A stretch of 14,700 bases of DNA from a bacterium (GTDB lineage: Bacteria > Cyanobacteriota > Vampirovibrionia > Obscuribacterales > Obscuribacteraceae). The first letter of the stretch is position 1; each line of letters begins with the position of its first letter. Shown here in pieces: positions 1-7,205 of this stretch. The position numbers and the translations under genes were made by a program. The stretch spans positions 1 through 14,700 of the forward strand of contig JAUIJG010000088.1 in the NCBI GenBank assembly GCA_030431355.1, given 5' to 3'. The notes below the pieces were generated by a model. The model was not told where the DNA came from and did no database searches. It saw only the letters and a program-made list of their open reading frames with translations.

Positions 1-347
1 ATGATCATAGTGATGGAGAGTTCCGGATGCTGGGCTCGCCATCGCAATATCCTCTCGTTGGTTCTAGCGGTCATCCCCATGCGCGCATGCTGAAAGTCGC
101 CCAGCACTATCAGATGCCGGGCCGCCATTCTATCTATTGCCCTGGAGAGTCGAAGGAAGTCGGCATCGGCCACGGCCTCCGGGACGGAGATCCCTGATCG
201 CCTGAAAGTAGTATCCTTGCCCACGTGTATATCGGCAACCAGTAGCGCCTGCTCGTCGACATAGAAAAGAGAGCGCTCAGGCATGAGCACAAGCCTCTGA
301 CCAGCGACTTCTATGGTCTTATCTTTTTGCTCTAACTGCTCTTTCAT
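1..347 (-). CDS. pdeM: PdeM-type ligase-associated metallophosphoesterase (3' part cut by window edge)
   Basis: The first 115 residues of a calcineurin-like metallophosphoesterase of the PdeM family, a metal-dependent phosphodiesterase that travels with bacterial ligase-associated DNA repair genes. This ORF runs off the left edge, so it has no stop here. Visible metal-site motifs are ADIHVGK (Asp39, His41) and LGDFQHAR (Gly83-Asp84, His87), matching motifs I and II of the family; the C-terminal His motifs lie outside the window. The start is the ATG at 347, inside the helicase gene: the two frames overlap by 29 nt, which implies translational coupling. The upstream AGGAA is far from the start (about 12 nt), so initiation is probably weak or coupled. 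Genome-neighbourhood logic (helicase immediately upstream) agrees with the call. Its biochemical role in the cell is not settled for the family in general; nuclease activity in repair is the accepted inference. Confidence 0.88.
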   Translation of the reverse strand, partial: MKEQLEQKDKTIEVAGQRLVLMPERSLFYVDEQALLVADIHVGKDTTFRRSGISVPEAVADADFLRLSRAIDRMAARHLIVLGDFQHARMGMTARTNERILRWRAQHPELSITMI

Positions 348-2853
348 GGGTTTTCAGGTTCCTGATATTCTTAAAATTTTTGTAGAGCCTGCGGGCATGA
401 TTTTCCAGGCTAAGCTGCATTCTACTAACCCTTACTTCAAATTTTTCCGATGAGACTTTCTCCCTCAGTCTATCCACCATCAAAGGGAAGGCAAGGGGAG
501 AAGGTCTCTCGAGCTCTAATAACTCAATGGTACTGCTCTCTATACGCCTTAAACTTGCCAGCAACCTGGACTTCTCGAATTGATGAGACATTATCTCACG
601 CTCCGCCTGGCGCAACAAAAGATTATCAGGTTCATACTCTTTAAACACATCGAAAAACAGCTCCGAAGATGCCTGGATTTGACGGCTTGACTTTCCGGCG
701 CCTGGATAGCCTTGAAAAACAAGCCCGGCAACCCTGGCGATCTCTCTGAAGTGCCTTCTGGACATCTCTGCCGAATTGATACTACTGGTGATATCCTCTT
801 CTAAATTCTCTAAGGAAAATAGCGCTTTCAATTCGGAGGCCGATAGTTGAACGGGCTCAGTTGAGAGCAGTTCAAAACCATAGTCATTCACTGAGATCGT
901 AAATGAAATCTCCGACTGCTTAGATATGCGATAAGAAATTAATGCGGAGAGTCCCTCATGCACGTTGCGCCCCTCAAAAGGATAGAAGAATAGATGACTG
1001 CCGTCGGCACTCTCAACTCTTTCAACCAGTAGCGTATCAGACCGGGGAATCTGCGAGCAAAGGCGTTGTAGCTCCAGAACAGGCTTGACGGCAAGCATTT
1101 CCTCATCTGCATATATATTTTTTGATGCTTGATCAAGCTTCTCTCGCACGGCGCTGGCAAGTTCGCTGGAGAGAGGCATCTTGCCGCCCATGTATCTAAC
1201 CAGGGTAGCTTTCTTTTTACGAGCATTGCGAACATAGGCCACCATATCTTTCACTCGCAAAAGCTCAAGCACCCTGCCGCCGAAGATAAAAGTATCTCCC
1301 GGCTTCATTCTTGAGACGAAGGACTCTTCCACCAAGCCCAGCCGCTTACCACGCTGAAACTGTACTACCATTGATGAGTCACTGGTTATGGTGCCTATCG
1401 ACATACGATGTCTGGCGGCAATCTGCTTACTAAAAATATGAAATCGCTCTTCGCGACTCTCCAACTTTCTGTACTCCGGATAAGCCCCGAGTGAACTTCC
1501 CCCACTGTGGACAAATTCAAGCACCCAGCGCCACTCTTCAGGAGACAGGTCTTTGTAGGCATAGGTGGAAGAGACCTCTTCAAATAGCTCCTCGGGCTTA
1601 AAACCGCCTCCGGCAGCGATCGTCACCAGGTGCTGCGCCAAAACATCAAGGGGTTTGGCCAGGGGCTTTCGTCCTTCCAGTTCGTTCCGAGAGATAGCTT
1701 CCCGGGCTGCGGAAAGCTCGATGAGTTCAAGACAATTGGTGGGCACAAAAGTGACAAGGCTGGTCTGACCCGGTCGGTGTCCGCTACGACCACCACGCTG
1801 AAGTAAACGAGCGATACCTTTAGGACTGCCCAACTGAATCACATGATCAACAGGTGAAAAATCTACCCCCAGGTCGAGACTGGAAGTACAGATAACACAC
1901 TTCAAGCGACCACCGGATATGGCGCCCTCCACCCACTTACGAATATCTTGGTCTAAAGAGCCATGGTGTACGGCAATCTGACCGGCAAGGTCGTCACAAT
2001 AGGAAAGAATATTCTGATACCATCGCTCTGCCTGGGAACGGGTGTTTGTGAAGAGCAGAGTCGACTCAAATTTCTGAATAGTCTCAACAACCCTGGGAAG
2101 CAAGACTGTATTCAAATGCCCGGCAAAAGGGAAAAGCTCTATTTCATCGGGCAATAAAGAACTTAGCTCCAACCTGAGGTCCATGTCACCTTTAACAATC
2201 CGGGGAGCGTTTTCAGAATCAGCAAATAGATCGGGATCTGCTCCGGCCATCACTCTCAGAGCCTCATCCGCATTGCCTATGGTTGCCGACAATGCCCATA
2301 CCTTCAGAGCGGGAGAGAGCGCCCGCATGCGAGCCAGGGCAAGCTCGGTCTGGACCCCCCTTTTGGTGCCCAGCAGCTCATGCCATTCATCTAAGACCAA
2401 TAAATCAACATCTTTGAGATTGGCTAAACTTTCTTCATAGGAGAGAAGAAGAGTGAGACTCTCAGGAGTTGTAATCAAAACATCCGGCAAAGACTTTAGT
2501 TGTCGTCTCTTCCGGTAAGAGCTGGTATCACCTGTGCGGATCTCCACCTGCCAGGGTACATCAAGCGCAGCCAGAGCCTCCTCCATGGAGACGAGGATAT
2601 CATTGGCCAGAGCCCTCAGCGGCGTAATCCATATTACCTTACAGCCTCGCTTCTTCTCCCCACTCAGGTTCAACCATTCAAGAACAGGGGCTAAAAACGC
2701 AGCATAGGTTTTACCACTGCCGGTGGTGGTGTATAACAATCCGCTTCTCCCACGCTGATAGTGAGACCAGACTTCCTTCTGGAAAGGAAACGCCTTCCAG
2801 TTCATGGTCTCAAACCAACTATCCACCGGACGAGTGTACAAGTTCTCGGTCAT
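319..2853 (-). CDS. Ligase-associated DEXH-box DNA helicase (Lhr-like)
   Basis: An 844-aa superfamily 2 helicase of the Lhr-core type, expected to be a 3'-to-5' ATP-dependent DNA translocase in DNA repair. Motifs appear in order: Walker A TTGSGKT (residues 43-49), TPLRAL motif Ia (about 78-83), TTPESL (about 128-133), DEWH box (155-158; DEWH rather than DEAH is characteristic of the ligase-associated group), SAT motif III (189-191), HHGSLD (about 296-301), and the combined motif V-VI region ending in QRGGRSGHRPG (352-362). About 480 residues follow with the winged-helix and Lhr-specific C-terminal regions. Length is normal for the family. The ATG at 2853 has an AGGG about 7 nt upstream and lies 24 nt after the stop of the SDR-DUF2867 gene, so co-transcription is likely. 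Its usual partners, an ATP-dependent DNA ligase and a beta-CASP-like exonuclease, are not upstream; they could lie left of the window, beyond pdeM. Confidence 0.93.
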   Translation of the reverse strand: MTENLYTRPVDSWFETMNWKAFPFQKEVWSHYQRGRSGLLYTTTGSGKTYAAFLAPVLEWLNLSGEKKRGCKVIWITPLRALANDILVSMEEALAALDVPWQVEIRTGDTSSYRKRRQLKSLPDVLITTPESLTLLLSYEESLANLKDVDLLVLDEWHELLGTKRGVQTELALARMRALSPALKVWALSATIGNADEALRVMAGADPDLFADSENAPRIVKGDMDLRLELSSLLPDEIELFPFAGHLNTVLLPRVVETIQKFESTLLFTNTRSQAERWYQNILSYCDDLAGQIAVHHGSLDQDIRKWVEGAISGGRLKCVICTSSLDLGVDFSPVDHVIQLGSPKGIARLLQRGGRSGHRPGQTSLVTFVPTNCLELIELSAAREAISRNELEGRKPLAKPLDVLAQHLVTIAAGGGFKPEELFEEVSSTYAYKDLSPEEWRWVLEFVHSGGSSLGAYPEYRKLESREERFHIFSKQIAARHRMSIGTITSDSSMVVQFQRGKRLGLVEESFVSRMKPGDTFIFGGRVLELLRVKDMVAYVRNARKKKATLVRYMGGKMPLSSELASAVREKLDQASKNIYADEEMLAVKPVLELQRLCSQIPRSDTLLVERVESADGSHLFFYPFEGRNVHEGLSALISYRISKQSEISFTISVNDYGFELLSTEPVQLSASELKALFSLENLEEDITSSINSAEMSRRHFREIARVAGLVFQGYPGAGKSSRQIQASSELFFDVFKEYEPDNLLLRQAEREIMSHQFEKSRLLASLRRIESSTIELLELERPSPLAFPLMVDRLREKVSSEKFEVRVSRMQLSLENHARRLYKNFKNIRNLKTHERAVRAKR

Positions 2854-2877
2854 TTCAATCCCTGGAGCCGCATCCAG

Positions 2878-4398
2878 CTATGAGCCGGAGGCAACGGCGC
2901 TGGTCTGAGTACCTCTTACCCGCCGGGGTCCGTACACTATACCCTTCATGGAGGCTTCGGCAATTCCTTTGAGCATGCCGTGAAAAACAAGGTCATGAAG
3001 AGGGGTTATGACTTTCCAGTAAGCGATTCCCAGAAGACCGTCAGGCAAAAACTTGGCAGTCTGGGTAAGTCGAACCCGCCCATCAATAAGCTCATCGATA
3101 TCAAATTCAAGCACAGCCTCACCGGGTACTTTCATCTCCGCCACCAGGGTCAAATGTCTTGCTCTTTCAACCTGTTTAACCCTCCAGAAGTCGAGAACAT
3201 CGCCACTGGATACGGTCTCAGGACTGCGACGTCCTCGACGCAAACCCACGCCTCCGATAAGCTTGTCCATCACCCCTCGCAAACGCCAGAGCCAGTCAGC
3301 ATAATAGTATCCTGTCTCGCCACCGAGTCTAATCACCGGTCGCCAGACTTCTTCCGGGCTTGCTTCCAGCACCACTTCACGCTTGTCTTCATAGACAGTA
3401 CCGCCAGCCCAGCGAGCATCCCCTTCATTGCTCCAGGCCACGGGCCAGATCTTGCCTGCGTCGGTCCAATGACTCTCTACCTGATGATGCTGGGTTCTAT
3501 CCAGGGCGAGCCTTGCGGACTTCCTGCAACTGTAGAGGTCCTGGGGAATCAGTGTTTTGATATCGTCATTGGTGCAAATCGTGGGATTGCGCAAACCTTC
3601 CGCCAGAGGGCGGCCTATATATGCAGGCACCGGCGTAACCAGGTGAATCCAATAGGAGCTTAGACGGGGTGTGAAGACCGGCACGGGAATAATCAATCTT
3701 TTGTTCAATCCTGCCTCTTCAGCATAGATTTCCATCATCTCACGATATGTCAAAACCTCCGGTCCACCGATGTCGAATACTCTGTTAAGAGTGTCGGGAC
3801 ATCTCAAACATCCGGTGAGATAAGTAAGAACGTTCGATATGGCGATGGGCTGGGTAGGCATAGAAACCCACTTGGGAGTGATCATAATAGGAAGACGATC
3901 GACTAGATAGCGAAGCATCTCGAAAGAGGCGCTTCCCGAGCCGATGATCATAGCTGCCCTCAATGTGGTGACCGGCACGGTACCGGAACGCAAAATCTTG
4001 CCAACCTCCGCCCTGGAGCGAAGATGTTTGCTCAGGTCGGGGGAGTCTTCTCCCAATCCGCCCAGATAAACAATCTGCTTTGTACCGGCTTGCTCGGAAA
4101 CCTTAACCATGTTCAAAGCCGCTTGTCTATCGGCATCTGCGAAATCTTTGCTCTGGGAATTCATGGAGTGTACCAGGTAGAATACCCGGGAGATCCCGGT
4201 AAGAGAACGGGAGAGACTTTCCAGATCCATCACGTCGGCTTCCACCAGCTCCACCTGATCATGCTGGGCCCAGTGCCTGCCTTCAAGCTTCGAGATGCTC
4301 CGCGCTGCGGCTCTGACGCTGTAGCCTTCCTCCAGCAAGCGAGAGACCAGACGGGTTCCGACATACCCTGTCGCTCCCAGTACCAAAACTTTCTCCAT
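2878..4398 (-). CDS. SDR-type NAD(P)H-binding protein fused to DUF2867 domain
   Basis: A 506-aa two-domain protein. The N-terminal half is an atypical short-chain dehydrogenase/NmrA-like Rossmann fold: it opens with the dinucleotide-binding turn GATGYVG (residues 8-14), has a basic patch around RAAARS favouring NADP(H), and contains the VYLGGLGE and LRAAMIIG strands typical of COG0702-like proteins. From about residue 330 onward the sequence matches the DUF2867 (START/SRPBCC-like) domain, including the ADWLWRLRG and LIGGVGLRRGRR blocks. The substrate is unknown; DUF2867 suggests a hydrophobic ligand, so a redox step on a lipid or quinone-like molecule is plausible but unproven. The ATG at 4398 has an ideal GGAGG seven nt upstream, and the gene follows the 154-aa membrane protein after 31 nt. 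Similar SDR genes occur in RpoE-ChrR lipid clusters, which fits its place here. Confidence 0.88.
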   Translation of the reverse strand: MEKVLVLGATGYVGTRLVSRLLEEGYSVRAAARSISKLEGRHWAQHDQVELVEADVMDLESLSRSLTGISRVFYLVHSMNSQSKDFADADRQAALNMVKVSEQAGTKQIVYLGGLGEDSPDLSKHLRSRAEVGKILRSGTVPVTTLRAAMIIGSGSASFEMLRYLVDRLPIMITPKWVSMPTQPIAISNVLTYLTGCLRCPDTLNRVFDIGGPEVLTYREMMEIYAEEAGLNKRLIIPVPVFTPRLSSYWIHLVTPVPAYIGRPLAEGLRNPTICTNDDIKTLIPQDLYSCRKSARLALDRTQHHQVESHWTDAGKIWPVAWSNEGDARWAGGTVYEDKREVVLEASPEEVWRPVIRLGGETGYYYADWLWRLRGVMDKLIGGVGLRRGRRSPETVSSGDVLDFWRVKQVERARHLTLVAEMKVPGEAVLEFDIDELIDGRVRLTQTAKFLPDGLLGIAYWKVITPLHDLVFHGMLKGIAEASMKGIVYGPRRVRGTQTSAVASGS

Positions 4399-4429
4399 TG
4401 CCGGACCTCCTTTTGACTGTAAACCGAAC

Positions 4430-4894
4430 TCAGTCTCCGGTCACCATCTGATTTAATAGCATAACAAGCAATATAGACAGCAAAATACTCTTACCTGTCC
4501 AGAGAATGGTGCGAAACCAGTTGGAAAATACCAACCTTTCGATGACCTGGGCAGAATGGCTACTACTGAGCTTCTCGTGCAGGGGAACTTGAATGAACGC
4601 CGTAGAAAAGAAAATAAGCAAGATAAAAAGAAAGGCCAGTCCGGAGAGATTCCTGACCAGACTATTGGTGCTCAGAAGCGGCATCAGAAAAGAGGAGAAA
4701 AGTTCTACCAGCATCAGGGGTGCCACCACCAGAGTCGTCAACTTCTTGTGCAACTGCTCATAGACAACGAACTCTTGCCCCCCGACGCTGGCGAAGAGTG
4801 GGTAATGAACAACCTGCACAAACCAGATTATGCCAGTCATGGAAAATGTGCAAAAGATATTGAGCAACAAGATGAAACAGTAAGTGGAACTCAA
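4430..4894 (-). CDS. Conserved-looking four-helix integral membrane protein of unknown function
   Basis: A 154-aa very hydrophobic protein with four predicted transmembrane stretches (about residues 4-30, 52-76, 82-104 and 128-150). The first helix ends in WFVQVVHYPLF, a Trp/Gln/His/Tyr-Pro block that looks like a functional site and recalls small DUF1772-like or related membrane proteins; I do not assign the family firmly. A second conserved-looking block is the YEQLHKKLTTLVVAPLMLVE segment in the second quarter. The start appears to be TTG at 4894: the strong AGGAGGT at 4901-4907 sits seven nt upstream and no ATG occurs until residue 19, which would delete the first helix. The SD overlaps the stop of the preceding 109-aa gene, and the gap between the two genes is 11 nt, implying coupling. 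A role in the lipid operon is inferred from position alone. Confidence 0.78.
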   Translation of the reverse strand: MSSTYCFILLLNIFCTFSMTGIIWFVQVVHYPLFASVGGQEFVVYEQLHKKLTTLVVAPLMLVELFSSFLMPLLSTNSLVRNLSGLAFLFILLIFFSTAFIQVPLHEKLSSSHSAQVIERLVFSNWFRTILWTGKSILLSILLVMLLNQMVTGD

Positions 4895-4900
4895 GGGACG

Positions 4901-4907
4901 ACCTCCT
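4901..4907 (-). promoter_or_regulatory. Strong ribosome binding site that fixes a TTG start
   Basis: On the minus strand this reads AGGAGGT and overlaps the TAG stop of the upstream 109-aa gene. It is seven nt from a TTG at 4894 and is the reason that rare start codon was chosen for the 154-aa membrane protein. Confidence 0.75.
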
Positions 4908-5235
4908 AGGCGAAAGCTGCTTCCACAGCAAGACAGAGCTCATCAAAGATGCTTTGCGCCTGGATCTTAGAGACCAGAAAAGTCCTGGCACTCATCTCGT
5001 CGTCCTTGTGAACAAAGACGAGAAAGTCTAGGTGGTCGTCATAGTTCCGTCCCTCGATCTCAAAGCCGGGACAATCTACTTTAAGCAAAAACAAGAGAGA
5101 GGTGTGAAGCGCCTGTTCCAACCATTCAAGAAAGTTCCTGGCATCGGATTCTTGAAGCTCAAGGGTGAGATCGTCAGCCATGAGCTCAACAAAGCCAGGT
5201 TTTGATTTTACTTTCAATCGACTCAGAACAGACAT
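4906..5235 (-). CDS. Hypothetical protein, 109 aa
   Basis: I do not recognise this gene. It encodes a small soluble, acidic protein with no signal peptide or membrane segment. The pattern alternates short beta-type stretches (FVELMADDLTLEL, LLFLLKVDC, DFLVFVHK) with two amphipathic helices (near ARNFLEWLEQALH and at the C-terminus SIFDELCLAVEAAF), which suggests a compact alpha/beta fold. Reality as a gene is supported by a GAGG eight nt before the ATG at 5235, the 11-nt gap to the next gene whose SD overlaps its stop, and its place in an otherwise continuous same-strand array. There is an 80-nt gap from the preceding methyltransferase with no obvious terminator. It might be an accessory or regulatory subunit for the lipid enzymes, but nothing in the sequence shows that. 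Confidence 0.72.
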   Translation of the reverse strand: MSVLSRLKVKSKPGFVELMADDLTLELQESDARNFLEWLEQALHTSLLFLLKVDCPGFEIEGRNYDDHLDFLVFVHKDDEMSARTFLVSKIQAQSIFDELCLAVEAAFA

Positions 5236-5315
5236 CGAAAAAACCTCAATTTAAGACACCTACTCTGAGTTTCCCAGTTCTGCGTGAATTTAACATGACC
5301 AATACCCATCCGCCT

Positions 5316-6398
5316 CTACCCATACAGCACTCTGGCACTGCGCCGGGGATCGGACAGAGAATTACTCTTTCCGGCAGGACTGAATAGATAATGGGAAACA
5401 ATCCACTGGGAGCCTCTTTCGTATCCCCACAGCTCCGCGCATGCCATGAAGAACACTCGCCAGTACACCCACCATCTCTTAGCCTCTTTCTCTCCATAAG
5501 TGTTTCTGAAGACTTCCATGATCTCCTCTCTGTTCTCATCCATATTGGCAAGCCATTGATTTGCCGTTTTCTCATAGTGTGTTCCGGATACACGCCAGTG
5601 ATTTTCAATGGAGACATGCTTTTGGAAGTAGAGAAGAAGATCATCGGAGGGCATGGTGCCTCCTGTGAAAAAATGTTCGGTCAACCAGTCGTTACCGTCT
5701 TTGTTTTCATAATGATAAGCATATTTGATATGGCTAAAAATATGGACAAAGAGCTTACCGTCCGCTTCCAACCAGCTTGATACCTTTTTCAAAAGAAGCT
5801 CGTAGTTTTTCATGTGTTCAAACATCTCTATAGATAGAATCCGGTCGTATCGCTGTTCGGTATCAAAATTACAAATATCGGCGGTGACAACCTCCAGATT
5901 GCCGAGGCCAAGCGACCTCGCCTTTCTTTCGATAAACTCTCTTTGCACTCTGGAATTGGAGATTGAAGTTATGTGCGACCCGGAAAAGTTCTCGGCGAGG
6001 TAAAGACTCAGCGATCCCCAGCCGCAGCCGAGATCGAGAATCCTCTGACCATCTTCCAGCTCGGCTCTTCCGGCATAGAGAGACAACATATTCTCCTCGG
6101 CGGTGGCCAGATCATCTGAGCTCTTTAACCAGAGACCGCTGCTGTATTTGAGCCGGGGTCCAAGAACAAGTTCAAAAAAACGAGTCGGCAGCTCATAGTG
6201 TTGACGGTTGGCCGAATCGGTAGCCAGGGCTATAGGAGAATTTCTTAGCTCCTTCAAAAATTCCAGGAGTTTGCGATTTTCCGCCTCCACGTTAGCGGAA
6301 CTCTCTTCCCGGAGCTTCTGGGCAAGCATGGCGCGAATACCTGCTCTGATAAAAAAGTCAGGCACCATTCCGCTCTCCAACAAACTATAAATCCACAT
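5316..6398 (-). CDS. Cfa-like SAM-dependent methyltransferase (short, coclaurine N-methyltransferase-like type)
   Basis: A 360-aa class I methyltransferase of the cyclopropane-fatty-acyl-phospholipid synthase family (COG2230), of the shorter type also seen in plant coclaurine N-methyltransferases. The SAM-binding motif I is LDLGCGWGSLSLYLAE (residues 121-136); the post-core elements SIEMFEHM (189-196) and FVHIFSH (217-223) keep the Glu194 and His219 that correspond to the bicarbonate-site Glu and His of cyclopropane synthases. The N-terminal motif is YSSGLW (85-90) rather than the YSCAY of Cfa. The acceptor is therefore uncertain: an unsaturated acyl chain is suggested by the operon, an amine or other small molecule by the closest named relatives. 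The ATG at 6398 has a perfect AAGGAG seven nt upstream and begins three nt after the stop of the DUF1295 gene. Confidence 0.88.
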   Translation of the reverse strand: MWIYSLLESGMVPDFFIRAGIRAMLAQKLREESSANVEAENRKLLEFLKELRNSPIALATDSANRQHYELPTRFFELVLGPRLKYSSGLWLKSSDDLATAEENMLSLYAGRAELEDGQRILDLGCGWGSLSLYLAENFSGSHITSISNSRVQREFIERKARSLGLGNLEVVTADICNFDTEQRYDRILSIEMFEHMKNYELLLKKVSSWLEADGKLFVHIFSHIKYAYHYENKDGNDWLTEHFFTGGTMPSDDLLLYFQKHVSIENHWRVSGTHYEKTANQWLANMDENREEIMEVFRNTYGEKEAKRWWVYWRVFFMACAELWGYERGSQWIVSHYLFSPAGKSNSLSDPRRSARVLYG

Positions 6399-6401
6399 AA
6401 A

Positions 6402-7205
6402 TCAACTCCTTCTGGGAAACCATGGAAAAAATGCAGAGGTCTCTTTTTGGTATTGCTTGTACGCCTCTCCCCTGGATTGGAGCGAAACCTCTTCCGAGAT
6501 TTTTACCCCTGAAACGTTGAGAAGCATATGAAGCATGATCAAGGGACTTAGCAATGCCCAGTATCCTGAGGGCGACGAGAGAGCAAAGAGAGCAAAACTT
6601 ATCCAAATCAGCCATTCAAAGAAGTAGTTGGGGTGACGACTGTAACTCCACAGTCCTCTCTTACAGACCCTGGATTCGGAAGCTTCTCTATCTGTTGAGG
6701 CTTTGAAAGAGGCTAATTGATGATCGGCTAGACTCTGCAAGATAAGGGCAGGAACAAAAACGGTGAGGGCAAGGTAGTGATTCAACTGCATAGTCGGGTT
6801 GCTTTCGATGAAAACCAGGACAAAGGGTAGGGTTACCAGCGCCTGGAGTATAGCTTGACAGAAAAATATCCAGAGCATGTATACCGACTCCGGCAGCTCG
6901 TTCTCCTCTCGGAGCTTTTTGTAACGACTATCCTCCTGGTCAAGATGTTCTATGGTTCGCACCAACAAATAGATTCCGAGCCTGAGGCTCCAGAGGGCAA
7001 CCATCAATAGCAGTACTAAATGAGGTGCTTGAAAGCTCTTATTTATCGCAGCGTAGAAAATCGCCAGGAGGAGAAAACCAAGAGACCAGGCAACATCCGC
7101 TAGAGCAGCGTTTTTATAACGCAATGCGACCAGCCAGAAAACAAAGAAGAGGGCGCTTGAGACACCGCATCCATAAAAAGTTTGCAATAAAGGTTCGGGA
7201 AGCAT
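6402..7205 (-). CDS. DUF1295 family membrane protein (steroid 5-alpha-reductase-like)
   Basis: A 267-aa integral membrane protein of the DUF1295/COG3752 family, which shares its fold with steroid 5-alpha-reductases and isoprenylcysteine methyltransferases. About six or seven hydrophobic segments are visible. The family signature RHPNYFFEW is at residues 190-198, preceded by KRGLWSYS, and an N-terminal DVAWSLGF block lies at 37-44. The known relatives reduce double bonds with NADPH or methylate lipidic thiols, so a membrane-bound reduction of a fatty-acyl or lipid intermediate is a reasonable inference; no member-specific reaction can be read from the sequence. The ATG at 7205 directly abuts the stop codon of the preceding Cfa-like gene with no gap, and the next methyltransferase starts three nt after its own stop. 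This sandwiching between two methyltransferase genes argues for a shared pathway. Confidence 0.9.
   Translation of the reverse strand: MLPEPLLQTFYGCGVSSALFFVFWLVALRYKNAALADVAWSLGFLLLAIFYAAINKSFQAPHLVLLLMVALWSLRLGIYLLVRTIEHLDQEDSRYKKLREENELPESVYMLWIFFCQAILQALVTLPFVLVFIESNPTMQLNHYLALTVFVPALILQSLADHQLASFKASTDREASESRVCKRGLWSYSRHPNYFFEWLIWISFALFALSSPSGYWALLSPLIMLHMLLNVSGVKISEEVSLQSRGEAYKQYQKETSAFFPWFPRRS

Noticed and set aside
2980..3663. A 227-codon plus-strand frame opposite the SDR-DUF2867 gene
   Set aside because: It is antisense to a well-supported gene, its translation shows no domain pattern, and no convincing ribosome site precedes it.
4024..4416. A 130-codon plus-strand frame opposite the SDR N-terminus
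   Set aside because: It mirrors the Rossmann-fold coding sequence and has no recognisable protein features.
5236..5315. An operon break with terminator and new promoter in the 80-nt gap
   Set aside because: No stable hairpin with T-run and no convincing -35/-10 pair was found; read-through is the simpler reading.
5246..5644. A second minus-strand frame of 132 codons overlapping the 360-aa methyltransferase
   Set aside because: It lies in another frame of a clear methyltransferase C-terminus, and its composition is not protein-like.
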